64,000 nt of DNA from Rhodococcus jostii RHA1. GTDB lineage: Bacteria > Actinomycetota > Actinomycetes > Mycobacteriales > Mycobacteriaceae. Shown piece by piece: positions 17,574 to 25,899 of this stretch (the stretch's first letter is position 1; every line of letters begins with the position of its first letter). Made by a program: the position numbers and the translations under genes. The stretch is taken from assembly GCF_000014565.1 (NCBI RefSeq), contig NC_008268.1, forward strand, positions 5,584,501 to 5,648,500, written 5' to 3'. The notes beneath the pieces were generated by a model. The model had not been told where the DNA came from. It saw nothing but the letters and a program-made list of their open reading frames with translations, and ran no database searches.

Positions 17574-18697
17574 GCTCTGTCCCTGTTCTGGTGGCGCCGC
17601 GCCGGACGCCGATCGGCAATGCCGGGCACGGGTTCGCCGATCTGACCACCACCGATCTGGCCGCCCCGGTGTTGTGCGATGTCCTGACGTCGCTGCGGGA
17701 GTCGGGCCTCGACGCCGAGGTCGACGACGTCGTCCTCGGCAACTGCCTCGGGCCGGGCGGTGATCCCGCGCGGGTCGCGGCCCTGCAGGCGGGGATGGGC
17801 GTGGAGGTTCCCGGTGTCACCGTCGACCGGCAGTGCGGTTCCGGCCTCGACGCGGTGATGCAGGCCGCGCTCCGCGTGCGCAGCGGTGCCGACGAGCTGA
17901 TTCTGGCCGGTGGCGTCGAATCGGCGAGCACGGCGCCGTGGCGGTTCTGGCCGCCGGTGTCGGGCGCCGATCCGGTGCGCTACACCCGCGCTCCCTTTGC
18001 GCCGCACGGCTTCCCCGACCCCGACATGGGAGCGGCCGCGGACGAACTCGCGCGGGTACGCGGTATCAGCCGTGAGCGGCAGGACGCGTACGCGGCGCGG
18101 TCGCACACGCTCGCGGCGGCCGCCGACTTCTCGTCGGAAATCGTGCCGATCGGTGACATCGCGCGGGACCAGCGCATTCGCGCAGGCATGACCGAGGCCA
18201 GGCTCGCGCGGCTGCGCCCCAGCTTCGGTGCCGGCGGAACGGCTACGGCGGGGAACTCCTGCGGCATCTCGGACGGCGCCGCCGTGCTGGCGGTGACGAC
18301 GGAGTCGCTGTCCGCCGGACTGCCTGCGTTGCGAATCCTCGGTTCCGCCGTCGCGGGATCGGACCCGGCGCTGCCCGGTCTCGGACCGGTCCCCGCGATC
18401 CGCAAACTCCTGAAGAGAACCGGATACGACGTGGCGGATCTGGGCGTCGTCGAGATCACCGAGGCCTTCGCGTCGGTGGTCCTGGCGGTGTCGGACGAAC
18501 TCGGCCTGGACGAATCCGTGATCTGCCCGCAGGGCGGCGCCATCGCCATGGGACACCCATGGGGAGCGTCGGGAGCGATCTTGCTGGTGCGCTTGGCAAG
18601 TCAGATGCTGCGCGAGGACGGACCCGCGCTCGGGCTCGCGGCCTGCGCCATCGGCGGCGGACAGGGCATCGCGATGCTCGTGGAGCGCGTGTCGTGA
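17570..18697 (+). CDS. thiolase (acetyl-CoA acetyltransferase family)
   Basis: 375 residues. All active-site elements are visible: nucleophile Cys in DRQCGSGLDAVMQAAL, the His in GGAIAMGHPWGASGAILL, and the second Cys in ACAIGGGQGIAMLVER. It makes or cleaves a beta-ketoacyl-CoA. Overlaps of four bases with both neighbours place it inside the biotin operon. With two acyl ligases flanking, it could shorten or build an acyl-CoA; there is no dehydrogenase or hydratase partner in the operon. Confidence 0.9.
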   Translation: MSSVPVLVAPRRTPIGNAGHGFADLTTTDLAAPVLCDVLTSLRESGLDAEVDDVVLGNCLGPGGDPARVAALQAGMGVEVPGVTVDRQCGSGLDAVMQAALRVRSGADELILAGGVESASTAPWRFWPPVSGADPVRYTRAPFAPHGFPDPDMGAAADELARVRGISRERQDAYAARSHTLAAAADFSSEIVPIGDIARDQRIRAGMTEARLARLRPSFGAGGTATAGNSCGISDGAAVLAVTTESLSAGLPALRILGSAVAGSDPALPGLGPVPAIRKLLKRTGYDVADLGVVEITEAFASVVLAVSDELGLDESVICPQGGAIAMGHPWGASGAILLVRLASQMLREDGPALGLAACAIGGGQGIAMLVERVS

Positions 18698-19374
18698 GTG
18701 AGATCGTCTTCGATTCGGTGACGCATGCCTTCGGGGACCGCCCGGTGCTCCGCGGCGTCGACCTGCGATTCTCCGAGCGTCGCGTCGGCATCATCGGATC
18801 CAACGGTTCCGGCAAGTCGACCCTGGCGCGCATGATCAACGGGTTGCTGAAGCCCACCTCCGGCACCGTCACGGTCGACGGTGTCGACGCCGCCAAAAAG
18901 GGCGCCCAGGTGCGCCGCAAGGTCGGGTTCGTGTTCACCGATCCCGACACCCAGATCGTCATGCCCACGGTGTCCGAGGACCTGGCGTTCTCGCTGCGCC
19001 GGTCCGGTCTGAGCAAGCCGGAGATCGCCGCCCGCGTCGAGGAGATCCTGGTGCGGTTCCGGCTCGACCAGCACGCCGATCACCCCGCGCACCTGCTGTC
19101 CGGTGGCCAGAAGCAGTTGCTCGCCATCGGTGCCGTCCTCATCCGCAGGCCCGAGGTGATCATCGCCGACGAGCCGACCACACTGCTGGATCTGCGGAAC
19201 GCCCGCGTCGTCGCCGAAGCACTCGATTCGATGGACCAGCAGGTGATCGTCGTGACCCACCAACTGGCGCTGCTGGAGAGTTTCGAAAGGGTCATCGTCA
19301 TCGACGACGGTCTCGTCGCATTCGACGGCAGCCCGGACGACGCCGTCCCCGCGTACCGGCAGTTGGTCGAATGA
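18694..19374 (+). CDS. bioM: BioM, ATPase of the biotin ECF transporter
   Basis: 226-residue ABC ATPase of the CbiO/EcfA type. Walker A is GSNGSGKST near residue 30, the Q-loop region is FTDPDTQIVMPTV, the signature is LSGGQKQ, Walker B is VIIADEPTTLLD and the switch His is in VIVVTHQ. It drives uptake through BioN and BioY. GTG 18694 overlaps the thiolase stop by four bases (GTGA); the frame extends upstream only inside the thiolase gene. Confidence 0.92.
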   Translation: MSEIVFDSVTHAFGDRPVLRGVDLRFSERRVGIIGSNGSGKSTLARMINGLLKPTSGTVTVDGVDAAKKGAQVRRKVGFVFTDPDTQIVMPTVSEDLAFSLRRSGLSKPEIAARVEEILVRFRLDQHADHPAHLLSGGQKQLLAIGAVLIRRPEVIIADEPTTLLDLRNARVVAEALDSMDQQVIVVTHQLALLESFERVIVIDDGLVAFDGSPDDAVPAYRQLVE

Positions 19375-19973
19375 TCGGCCTGTACCGCCCGGGCGACTCG
19401 CTCCTGCACAGGATGCCCGCCGGGCTGAAACTGTTGCTGTTGATCGCGTCGATCGTCACCGCCACCGTGTTCGTGCGTACCCCGCTCGAGGTCGGTCTCG
19501 TCATCCTGGTGGTGGGCCTGCTGTTCGCGGTGGCTGGCATTCCGTGGCGGGTCGCCGTGGCGCAGTTGCGTCCGGTGGTGTGGATGTTGTTGATCATCGC
19601 CGTGTTCCAGGTGCTGATCACCTCGCCCGCGCGGGCGGTCGTCGTGTGCGGGGTGCTGCTGATCTCGGTGGCGCTCGCCGCGTTGGTCACGCTCACCACC
19701 AGGGTCACCGACATGCTCGACACGGTGTCGCGCGCACTCGGGCCGTTGCGGAGGTTCGGGGTCGACCCGGACCGGATCGGACTCCTGCTCGCGTTGGCGA
19801 TCCGGTGTATCCCGCTGTTGACGGGAATCGTGCAGGAGGTGGCGCAGGCGCGGAAGGCGCGCGGGTTGCAATGGTCGATGACGGCGCTGGCCACACCGGT
19901 TCTGGTCCGCGCCCTCCGGACCGCGGATGCGATGGGCGACGCCCTCGTCGCACGGGGAGTGGACGATGACTGA
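19371..19973 (+). CDS. bioN: BioN, transmembrane T component of the biotin ECF transporter
   Basis: 200 residues, four to five transmembrane helices. YRPGDSLLHRMPAGLKLLLL is the usual EcfT opening. The paired Ala-Arg-Gly-type coupling motifs contacting the ATPase appear as AQARKARGL and LVARGVDDD. It couples ATP hydrolysis by BioM to BioY. ATG 19371 overlaps the bioM stop, and its last codons overlap the start of the second ligase by eight bases. Confidence 0.9.
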   Translation: MIGLYRPGDSLLHRMPAGLKLLLLIASIVTATVFVRTPLEVGLVILVVGLLFAVAGIPWRVAVAQLRPVVWMLLIIAVFQVLITSPARAVVVCGVLLISVALAALVTLTTRVTDMLDTVSRALGPLRRFGVDPDRIGLLLALAIRCIPLLTGIVQEVAQARKARGLQWSMTALATPVLVRALRTADAMGDALVARGVDDD

Positions 19974-21360
19974 GCTGCTCGCCGAGCGTGTCGCTCGACG
20001 GGCCGCCGAGAACCCGGAGACGACAGCGGTCGTGTCCACGCGCGAGACCGTCGACTACGGCCGGTTCTGGTCGCGGGTCACACGCACCGCCGCCGGGCTC
20101 GACGGCATGAACCGGGTCGCCGTGCTGCCGACGTCGGATGTCGGGTCGCTGGTCGTGGTGACGGCGGCGATGCACGCGGGAGTCAGCGTCGTGCTGCTGC
20201 ATCGGCATCTCCTGCCCGCGCAACTGACGCGGGTGCTCGAGCTCGCGAAACCCGGCGCCGTGGTGGCCGCGTCACACCAGCACACCAGGCTACGGAGACT
20301 GGGATTCGACGGGACCGTCGAGACGGCGGACAGCCTCGAATCCGACGGCGTCGCGGACCGGGCGCGTCCCGGCACCGAACTGCTGGTCGGCATCACGTCC
20401 GGCACCACCGGTGAGCCGAAGCTGTTCGTGCGCAAGCAGCGATCGTGGGCCACGACCCTCGACCGCTCGGACGCGACGTTCGACATCGGCAGCGGCGACC
20501 GCGTGGCGGTGCCCGGAGTTCTCGACCACACCCATTTCCTGTACGGCGCGCTGCACGGGCTCACTCGCGGTGCGACGGTGGATCTGCGACCGGTCACGCA
20601 CTCGCTGCGCGACGCGGCCACACATCTGTACTCGGTACCCACCATCGCCTGGGACGTGGTGCGGTCGGGGATCGGTCCGGTCGGCAGCGTCCGTGAGGTG
20701 CTGTCGTCGGCGGCCCGGTGGCCGCGCACCGGGCGTGAGGCGTTGCAGGAGGTGCTGCCGAATGCGTCGCTCGTGCACTTCTACGGCGCATCCGAACTGA
20801 GCTTCGTGTCCTTCGACCGGGGTGTCGGCGCCGCCGACGAGCATGCGGTAGGCGAACTGTTCGACGGCGTCGACGCAGAGATTCGCGAGGGCCTCGTTCA
20901 CGTGCGCAGCGACATGCTGTTCGACGGCTACCTCACCGAGGACGGCGTGGTGAACGGCCCCGCCGACGGGTGGATGACGGTGGGGGACCGAGGCCGGGTG
21001 GCGGGCAACAGCCTGCAGTTGTTCGGTCGCGACAGCGACACGGTGATCCGGGCGGGACTCAATGTGGAACCCGCGGCCATCGAGGCGGCGTTGACCGCAC
21101 TCCCCGGGATCTCGGAGGCCGCGTGCATCGGAGTGCCCGACAGCCGGATGGGCGAGGCACCGGCCGCCGCGATCGTGATGGACGGCGACGGGCCGAGTTC
21201 CGGCGAGATCTGGCGGCATCTGCGCGCCACGTTGCCCAGCCCGAGCATGCCGGTTCAGGTGCTCGCGGTCGACAGCTTGCCACGCACGCCGCGCGGCAAG
21301 CTCGACCGTCAGGCGCTCGCCGCCACCCTGTCGGCGTCTCGGGACCGGAATCCCGCGTAA
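19966..21360 (+). CDS. AMP-dependent acyl-CoA ligase (ANL family), second copy in biotin operon
   Basis: 464 residues. The P-loop is LVGITSGTTGEPKLF, the adenine motif HFYGASELSFVSF, then the hinge region WMTVGDRGRVAG and the catalytic lysine in PRTPRGKLDRQAL. It is a different sequence from the ligase at 16452, not a recent duplicate. It probably makes an acyl-CoA or acyl-adenylate. ATG 19966 overlaps bioN by eight bases, so it is the last coupled gene of the operon. The convergent AtuA-related gene ends five bases away. Confidence 0.88.
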   Translation: MTELLAERVARRAAENPETTAVVSTRETVDYGRFWSRVTRTAAGLDGMNRVAVLPTSDVGSLVVVTAAMHAGVSVVLLHRHLLPAQLTRVLELAKPGAVVAASHQHTRLRRLGFDGTVETADSLESDGVADRARPGTELLVGITSGTTGEPKLFVRKQRSWATTLDRSDATFDIGSGDRVAVPGVLDHTHFLYGALHGLTRGATVDLRPVTHSLRDAATHLYSVPTIAWDVVRSGIGPVGSVREVLSSAARWPRTGREALQEVLPNASLVHFYGASELSFVSFDRGVGAADEHAVGELFDGVDAEIREGLVHVRSDMLFDGYLTEDGVVNGPADGWMTVGDRGRVAGNSLQLFGRDSDTVIRAGLNVEPAAIEAALTALPGISEAACIGVPDSRMGEAPAAAIVMDGDGPSSGEIWRHLRATLPSPSMPVQVLAVDSLPRTPRGKLDRQALAATLSASRDRNPA

Positions 21361-21364
21361 CCCG

Positions 21365-21685
21365 TCAGATTTCGAGGCTCAGCAGGTGATAGCCCAGCGT
21401 CTTGCCGTGGCCGTCGAGTGCGGGTGAACCCGTGACGCCGCCGCCGAGGACGCCCGGCAACTCGAACACCATCGCCATCAGGTTCGGCTGGCAGGTGCGC
21501 CGGGCCGGGCCGGTGATCAGTCCAGCGTAGTGGGCGGCGACGACGTCCTCGGTCAGTCTCCGGGCGAGATGACGGTAGGCGGCGTCGTCCCGGGCCAGCA
21601 CGGCGAGGATGAGCGTGTCCCCCTTGTCGCCGGCACGGACGTCGGCGAGGGTGTCGATCTTCTGAACCGTTGCGGGCGTGGTCAT
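21365..21685 (-). CDS. AtuA-related ferredoxin-fold small protein
   Basis: 106 residues: ADVRAGDKGDTLILAVLARD and RRTCQPNLMAMVFELPGVLG are typical of the small domain that in many species is fused to the C-terminus of AtuA (DUF1446 partner). Here it is a separate gene whose ATG overlaps the stop of the AtuA gene (ATGA), so the two products probably form one complex. The ATG at 21685 is chosen because the upstream frame lies inside the AtuA gene. Confidence 0.8.
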   Translation of the reverse strand: MTTPATVQKIDTLADVRAGDKGDTLILAVLARDDAAYRHLARRLTEDVVAAHYAGLITGPARRTCQPNLMAMVFELPGVLGGGVTGSPALDGHGKTLGYHLLSLEI

Positions 21686-23055
21686 TTCGTCACCTCCGTG
21701 AGATGCACCCGGGTGGATGCGAGGTCGCGGGGGAGGGTGCACGAGCGGATCGCGAGTACCTCGGTCGCCGAGCGCCGGGCACCGCCGCCGCCGGCCGGTC
21801 CGTTGGTGTACAGACTTTCCACTTCCCAGCCGACGAGGTCGGCTTCCTTGCGGGTACGTGCGCGGGCGGTCACTCGCAGTCGAACCTCGCGGGCATCGGT
21901 GTCCGTGTCGAGGCCGCGGAAAGCCGCACCGGCGCCGATGTATTCGACGGAGACGGCGGCCTCGGTAAAACCGTGCACGTCCACGAGCCGTTCGGCGACG
22001 ATGTCCGCGGCGAGCCGGGCGCGGGGGTAGGCACGCGGGCCCGCGTAGCTGATCTGCCCCTCACCGAGCCAGCCGCCGCGGAAGCCGAGGGTGACCTTCA
22101 GCTGCTGCGGCCGGGGGCGCCCCGTCGCACCGGTGATGGCGACCCGGTCGGGTCCGACGCTGGTGAACGACACGTTGCCGAAGTCCGCGGTGACGTCCGG
22201 CGTGAGATAGGCGGTGGGATCACCCACCTCGTACAGGAGTTGCTCGGCGCAGGTTCGTTCGGTGAGTATGCCGCCGGACCCGTCGAGTTTGCCGAATGTC
22301 GCCGATCCGTCGGCGAGGACGTCGGCGAACGGGAAGCCGAGATCGGCCATGCCCTTCACCGGTTTGGTGACGGGATCCGCGTAGTACCCGCCCGTGAGTT
22401 GTCCGGCGCACTCGAGCAAGTGCCCGATCGCGGTTGCGGCGCCGACGGTTTCGTGATCGGCCAGGTCCCATCCGAAATGGTGGGCGAGCGGGGCGACGTA
22501 GAGGGAAGGGTCGGCCAGACGCCCGGTGACGACGACGTCGGCGTCCAGTTCGAGCGCGGGGATCACGGCCTCCGCCCCGATGTACGCGTTCGCGGAGACG
22601 AGTTCCTCGTCGTGCTCCGCCAGGCGTTTCCCGGTTTCCCACACGACGGGGTCGTGGCGCAGCACCTGCTCGAGCACCGCGTCGCCCGTGATCGCAGCGA
22701 TGCGCACCTGCCGGTCGGCGGACCGGGACGCGATGCCGGAGACCAGTTCGGCAGCGGCGAGAGGGTTCGCGGCACCGGCATTTGTGATCACCGTGGTCCC
22801 GGACGCGAGCGTGTGCGGGAGAACCGCGCGCATGCGTGCGGCGAGGAGCGGATCGTATCCTTCGTCCGGGTTCTCGAGGCGGCGCGCGTTTCCGGCGGCG
22901 ACGGTGCGTTCGCCGAGGCATTCGAAGATCAGGTAGTCGAGGTCGGCGTGCCGGGCGAGTTTCTCGGCGGGGTCGATGCGATCCCCGGAGAACCCGGATC
23001 CGGCGCCGAGTCGCACGCTCCGCGAGGCTCTGTCGCGGGTGCTCGATGGTGTCAC
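21682..23055 (-). CDS. AtuA-domain (acyclic terpene utilisation family, DUF1446) protein
   Basis: 457 residues. AtuA-domain text is clear: RLGAGSGFSGDRIDPAEKLA at the start, DYLIFECLGERTVA, VVVTGRLADPSLYVAPLAHH and KVTLGFRGGWLGEGQISYAG. AtuA was named from terpenoid breakdown in Pseudomonas, but its reaction is unknown and most relatives sit beside carboxylate transporters, as here. GTG 23055 follows AAAGGA by nine bases; the open frame further up lacks a good start. It forms an operon with the CitMHS transporter upstream and the small partner downstream. Confidence 0.82.
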   Translation of the reverse strand: MTPSSTRDRASRSVRLGAGSGFSGDRIDPAEKLARHADLDYLIFECLGERTVAAGNARRLENPDEGYDPLLAARMRAVLPHTLASGTTVITNAGAANPLAAAELVSGIASRSADRQVRIAAITGDAVLEQVLRHDPVVWETGKRLAEHDEELVSANAYIGAEAVIPALELDADVVVTGRLADPSLYVAPLAHHFGWDLADHETVGAATAIGHLLECAGQLTGGYYADPVTKPVKGMADLGFPFADVLADGSATFGKLDGSGGILTERTCAEQLLYEVGDPTAYLTPDVTADFGNVSFTSVGPDRVAITGATGRPRPQQLKVTLGFRGGWLGEGQISYAGPRAYPRARLAADIVAERLVDVHGFTEAAVSVEYIGAGAAFRGLDTDTDAREVRLRVTARARTRKEADLVGWEVESLYTNGPAGGGGARRSATEVLAIRSCTLPRDLASTRVHLTEVTK

Positions 23056-23122
23056 GGGCTCGAAGTCCTTTGCTTGTTCGACGGATGGTGGGGTGGGCCG
23101 GCTGCGGTGATGTCGCGGACGA

Positions 23123-24433
23123 TTACAACGAGAGGGCACCGGTGAGCAGCGCCACGACGGTCATCACGATGGTGGTCCCGAAGGCCCAGCCGAAGATGAA
23201 CCGCTGGTGCTTGCCGAGGTCCACCTTGCTCAGTCCGATCAGGATGAACGTCGCGGCGGTCAGCGGGCTGAGCGGGAATCCGGTGGTCATCTGGCCGAGG
23301 ATGGCGGCGCGGCCGATCTCCGCGGGGTCGCCTCCGAACGATGCCGTGGTTTCCGCGAGCACCGGGACGACGCCGAAGTAGTAGGCGTCCGGGGTGAAGA
23401 CCAGACTGAGCGGCATCGACGTGACGGCGGTGATGACGGGGATCAGAGAGCCGGCGGACTGCGGGATCCAGGAGACGAAGGTCTGCGCCATCGCGGTGAT
23501 CATCCCGGTGCCGTTGAGGATTCCGGTGAGCACGCCTGCCGCGAGGATCATCGCCACCACCATGGTGACGTTGCCGCCGTGCTTCGCGAACAGGGCCTGT
23601 TGGTCGTCCCACTTCGGGCGGTTGACGGCGAGCGCAAGTGCGAATGCGATGGCGAATGCCACCTCCAGCGGCACGAGCTGGAACAGCAGGATCACGATCA
23701 GGACGAGCGTGAGCACGGTATTGAACGCCATCACCACCCGTTGGCGTCCGGTGCGCACCGGCGCGTCGGAGATGTGCGGCGTGCCGGGACCGCCGCCGCC
23801 GGCAGATGCCAGTTCGGTCACGCCGAGCCGCTTACGTTCGGTGCGACCGATCATGTAGGCGGCGAACAGGACCCACAGGATCCCGGCACCCATCGCGGGC
23901 AGGACCGGCGTGAAGATGTCGGCGCTGGTCAGGTCGAGCGCGGCCATGGCGCGGACGGTCGGGCCGCCCCACGGAATCATGTTCATCAGTCCCGCGGCCA
24001 GGCAGACGATGCCGGTGAGGACGACCGGGCGCATCCCGAGTTTCTGGTAGATGGGCAGCAACGCCGAGATGGTGATCAGGAAGGTCGAGGTTCCGTCGCC
24101 GTCGAGCGCGACGAGCAGGGTCAGTACCGCGGTTCCGACGGCGATCTTGGTGGGATTGCCACCTGCCCACCGGACGATCCGGCGGATCGCCGGGTCGAAC
24201 AGTCCCACGTCGACCATCAGGCTGAAATACAGGACCGCGAAGGCGATCATGATGGCGACGGGCGCGACCTTCAGCAGACCGTCGCCCACCATCTCCCCGA
24301 GGTCGGGTGCCCATCCGCCCACGATCGCGAACGTGACGGGAACGAGGATCAGTGCGACGAGCACCGAGACCCGGCGGCTGAACGCCAGCGCCAGGAAACA
24401 AGCGATCGTGGCGAACCCGAGCGCGGCAACCAT
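23123..24433 (-). CDS. CitMHS-family carboxylate (citrate-metal) symporter
   Basis: 436 residues with about twelve hydrophobic segments. ALDGDGTSTFLITISALLPI, LMNMIPWGGPTVRAMAALDL and SLVFTPDAYYFGVVPVLAE are the conserved loops of CitMHS transporters, which take up metal-complexed citrate or related acids with protons. ATG 24433 has GGAGG seven bases upstream. It leads the AtuA operon and probably imports its substrate. The divergent LysR gene and the palindrome at 24507 indicate the regulation. Confidence 0.88.
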   Translation of the reverse strand: MVAALGFATIACFLALAFSRRVSVLVALILVPVTFAIVGGWAPDLGEMVGDGLLKVAPVAIMIAFAVLYFSLMVDVGLFDPAIRRIVRWAGGNPTKIAVGTAVLTLLVALDGDGTSTFLITISALLPIYQKLGMRPVVLTGIVCLAAGLMNMIPWGGPTVRAMAALDLTSADIFTPVLPAMGAGILWVLFAAYMIGRTERKRLGVTELASAGGGGPGTPHISDAPVRTGRQRVVMAFNTVLTLVLIVILLFQLVPLEVAFAIAFALALAVNRPKWDDQQALFAKHGGNVTMVVAMILAAGVLTGILNGTGMITAMAQTFVSWIPQSAGSLIPVITAVTSMPLSLVFTPDAYYFGVVPVLAETTASFGGDPAEIGRAAILGQMTTGFPLSPLTAATFILIGLSKVDLGKHQRFIFGWAFGTTIVMTVVALLTGALSL

Positions 24434-24506
24434 GTGACCTCCTTCGAAATGGAGTCTCAGTGTCGCGCGCCTCACATTTGCGCGTCAAATATCAATGATT
24501 GATTGA

Positions 24507-24527
24507 TTCATGAGTTCAACTCATGAA
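24507..24527. promoter_or_regulatory. perfect 10-bp-arm palindrome between CitMHS and LysR genes
   Basis: TTCATGAGTT-C-AACTCATGAA is a perfect palindrome, 73 bases before the CitMHS gene and 67 before the LysR start. It is AT-rich against the background and is preceded by GATT repeats. It is the best candidate site for the LysR protein or another dimeric regulator. Confidence 0.6.
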
Positions 24528-24594
24528 TGAGGTGATGCAGCTCGGGCGGCGGGTACGCCAGCCCAACGCATGAATACCGGCCATACTGATGCGC

Positions 24595-25509
24595 ATGAGC
24601 ATCAATCTCGGGATCTCGCACCTGAGGAGCATCGTCGCGATCGCCGACTACGCGAGCTTCACCGCGGCGGCCCACGCACTCGACGTGTCTCAGTCCTCGC
24701 TGAGCCGCTCGGTCGCCGAGGCCGAGCGCAGACTCGACGTCACGCTGTTCGAACGCACCACTCGCCGTGTCGAGTTGACCACGCACGGGCACGAGATCAT
24801 CGAGCACGCCCGGCGGATGCTCCACGATTTCGACGACGGGCTCACGCAGATCGAACGATTCGTCACCGGCGACCGCGGAATCGTGACCGTGGCATGTCTG
24901 CCCTCACTCGCGGCCACGTTCCTTCCCCCCTATGTGGTGAGCTTCCGCGAGCAGCACCCCGACGTGCGCCTCCAGATCCGGGACGGACTACGTCAGGAGG
25001 TTCTCGACGCCGTGTACTCGGGCACGGTCGACCTCGCCCTGGTCACCACCTCGGGCATTCTGCCCGGACTGCAACAGGACGTCCTGACGAGCGACTCCTT
25101 CTATTGCGCTGTCGCGCCCACACATCCGTTCGCCGATCGGCCGGCGCTGAGGTGGTCGGATCTCGCCGGGCAGCCGTTCATCGCGTTCGGACCCGAGAGC
25201 AGCATCGCGGCGCCCGTCCGCCGGGCCGTCGAGGACGCACGCATCGAACTCGGTCCCGTCATGCAGGCGCAGAACATCGGCGCGGTAGCGGGATTGGCGG
25301 CGGCCGGGCTCGGCGTCACCGCGGTACCCGAACTCGTGCTTCCCATGATCTCGTTCGCCGGACTCGTCCACATACCCCTGCAGCCGACGGTCGAACGCAC
25401 CATCTCCCTCGTTCAGGTCGCCGGCCGACCCCAGACGGCGAGCACCCGCGGTTTCGTGAACATGCTTCTCGCCGACCGAACTCCTGATCGAGGAGCCGAT
25501 TCCGGCTAG
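24595..25509 (+). CDS. LysR-family transcriptional regulator of the AtuA/CitMHS operon
   Basis: 304 residues. HTH: SIVAIADYASFTAAAHALDV and SQSSLSRSVAEAERRLDVTL; then the effector domain (TVACLPSLAATFLPPYVVSF; IGAVAGLAAAGLGVTAVPEL). There is an ATG at 24589 and another at 24595. CATACT lies seven bases before the second, so I take a leaderless start at 24595. It is divergent from the CitMHS operon, the usual arrangement for a LysR activator and its target. Confidence 0.9.
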   Translation: MSINLGISHLRSIVAIADYASFTAAAHALDVSQSSLSRSVAEAERRLDVTLFERTTRRVELTTHGHEIIEHARRMLHDFDDGLTQIERFVTGDRGIVTVACLPSLAATFLPPYVVSFREQHPDVRLQIRDGLRQEVLDAVYSGTVDLALVTTSGILPGLQQDVLTSDSFYCAVAPTHPFADRPALRWSDLAGQPFIAFGPESSIAAPVRRAVEDARIELGPVMQAQNIGAVAGLAAAGLGVTAVPELVLPMISFAGLVHIPLQPTVERTISLVQVAGRPQTASTRGFVNMLLADRTPDRGADSG

Positions 25510-25518
25510 AGTTCCGGC

Positions 25519-25884
25519 ATGTCACCTTCTGGCGCAGATCATCATCGACTGAATTACGTGGAGTTGTCGGTCACGGACCTCGCGGACGCGGAAGCATTCT
25601 ACCGCTCGGCATTCGGCTGGGAGTTCAATCCCTACGGCCCGCAGTACGCGGGGATCGTCGGTGCGGACGGTGAGGAAGTCGGCGGCCTGCTGCAGGTGCC
25701 GGAACGGAAGCCGGCAGGGGGACCGCTGGTGCTGCTGTACTCGGTGGACCTCGACGCGTCGGTGGATGCGGTGCGCGCGGCCGGTGGCATCGTGGTCAAC
25801 GGCCCGTACGACTTTCCCGGCGGGCGCCGCTTCCACTTCACCGATCCGAGTGGCAACGAACTCGGTGTCTGGTCGGCGGCCTAG
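25519..25884 (+). CDS. VOC-family (glyoxalase/dioxygenase-like) small protein
   Basis: 121 residues, a single vicinal-oxygen-chelate module: LNYVELSVTDLADAEAFYRS at the start, and FTDPSGNELGVWSA with the last metal-ligand Glu at the end. The function could be glyoxalase, resistance or an enzyme of unknown substrate. TAGAGT (25507-25512) lies six bases before the ATG, so the -10 would overlap the stop codon of the upstream LysR gene and the mRNA would be leaderless. It converges with the LacI gene 15 bases away. Confidence 0.85.
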   Translation: MSPSGADHHRLNYVELSVTDLADAEAFYRSAFGWEFNPYGPQYAGIVGADGEEVGGLLQVPERKPAGGPLVLLYSVDLDASVDAVRAAGGIVVNGPYDFPGGRRFHFTDPSGNELGVWSAA

Positions 25885-25899
25885 TATCCGGCAGCGAAT

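Noticed and set aside
21682..23055. Terpene utilisation pathway
   Set aside because: Only the AtuA domain is shared; the other atu genes (carboxylases, acyl-CoA enzymes) are absent and the neighbour is a carboxylate importer.
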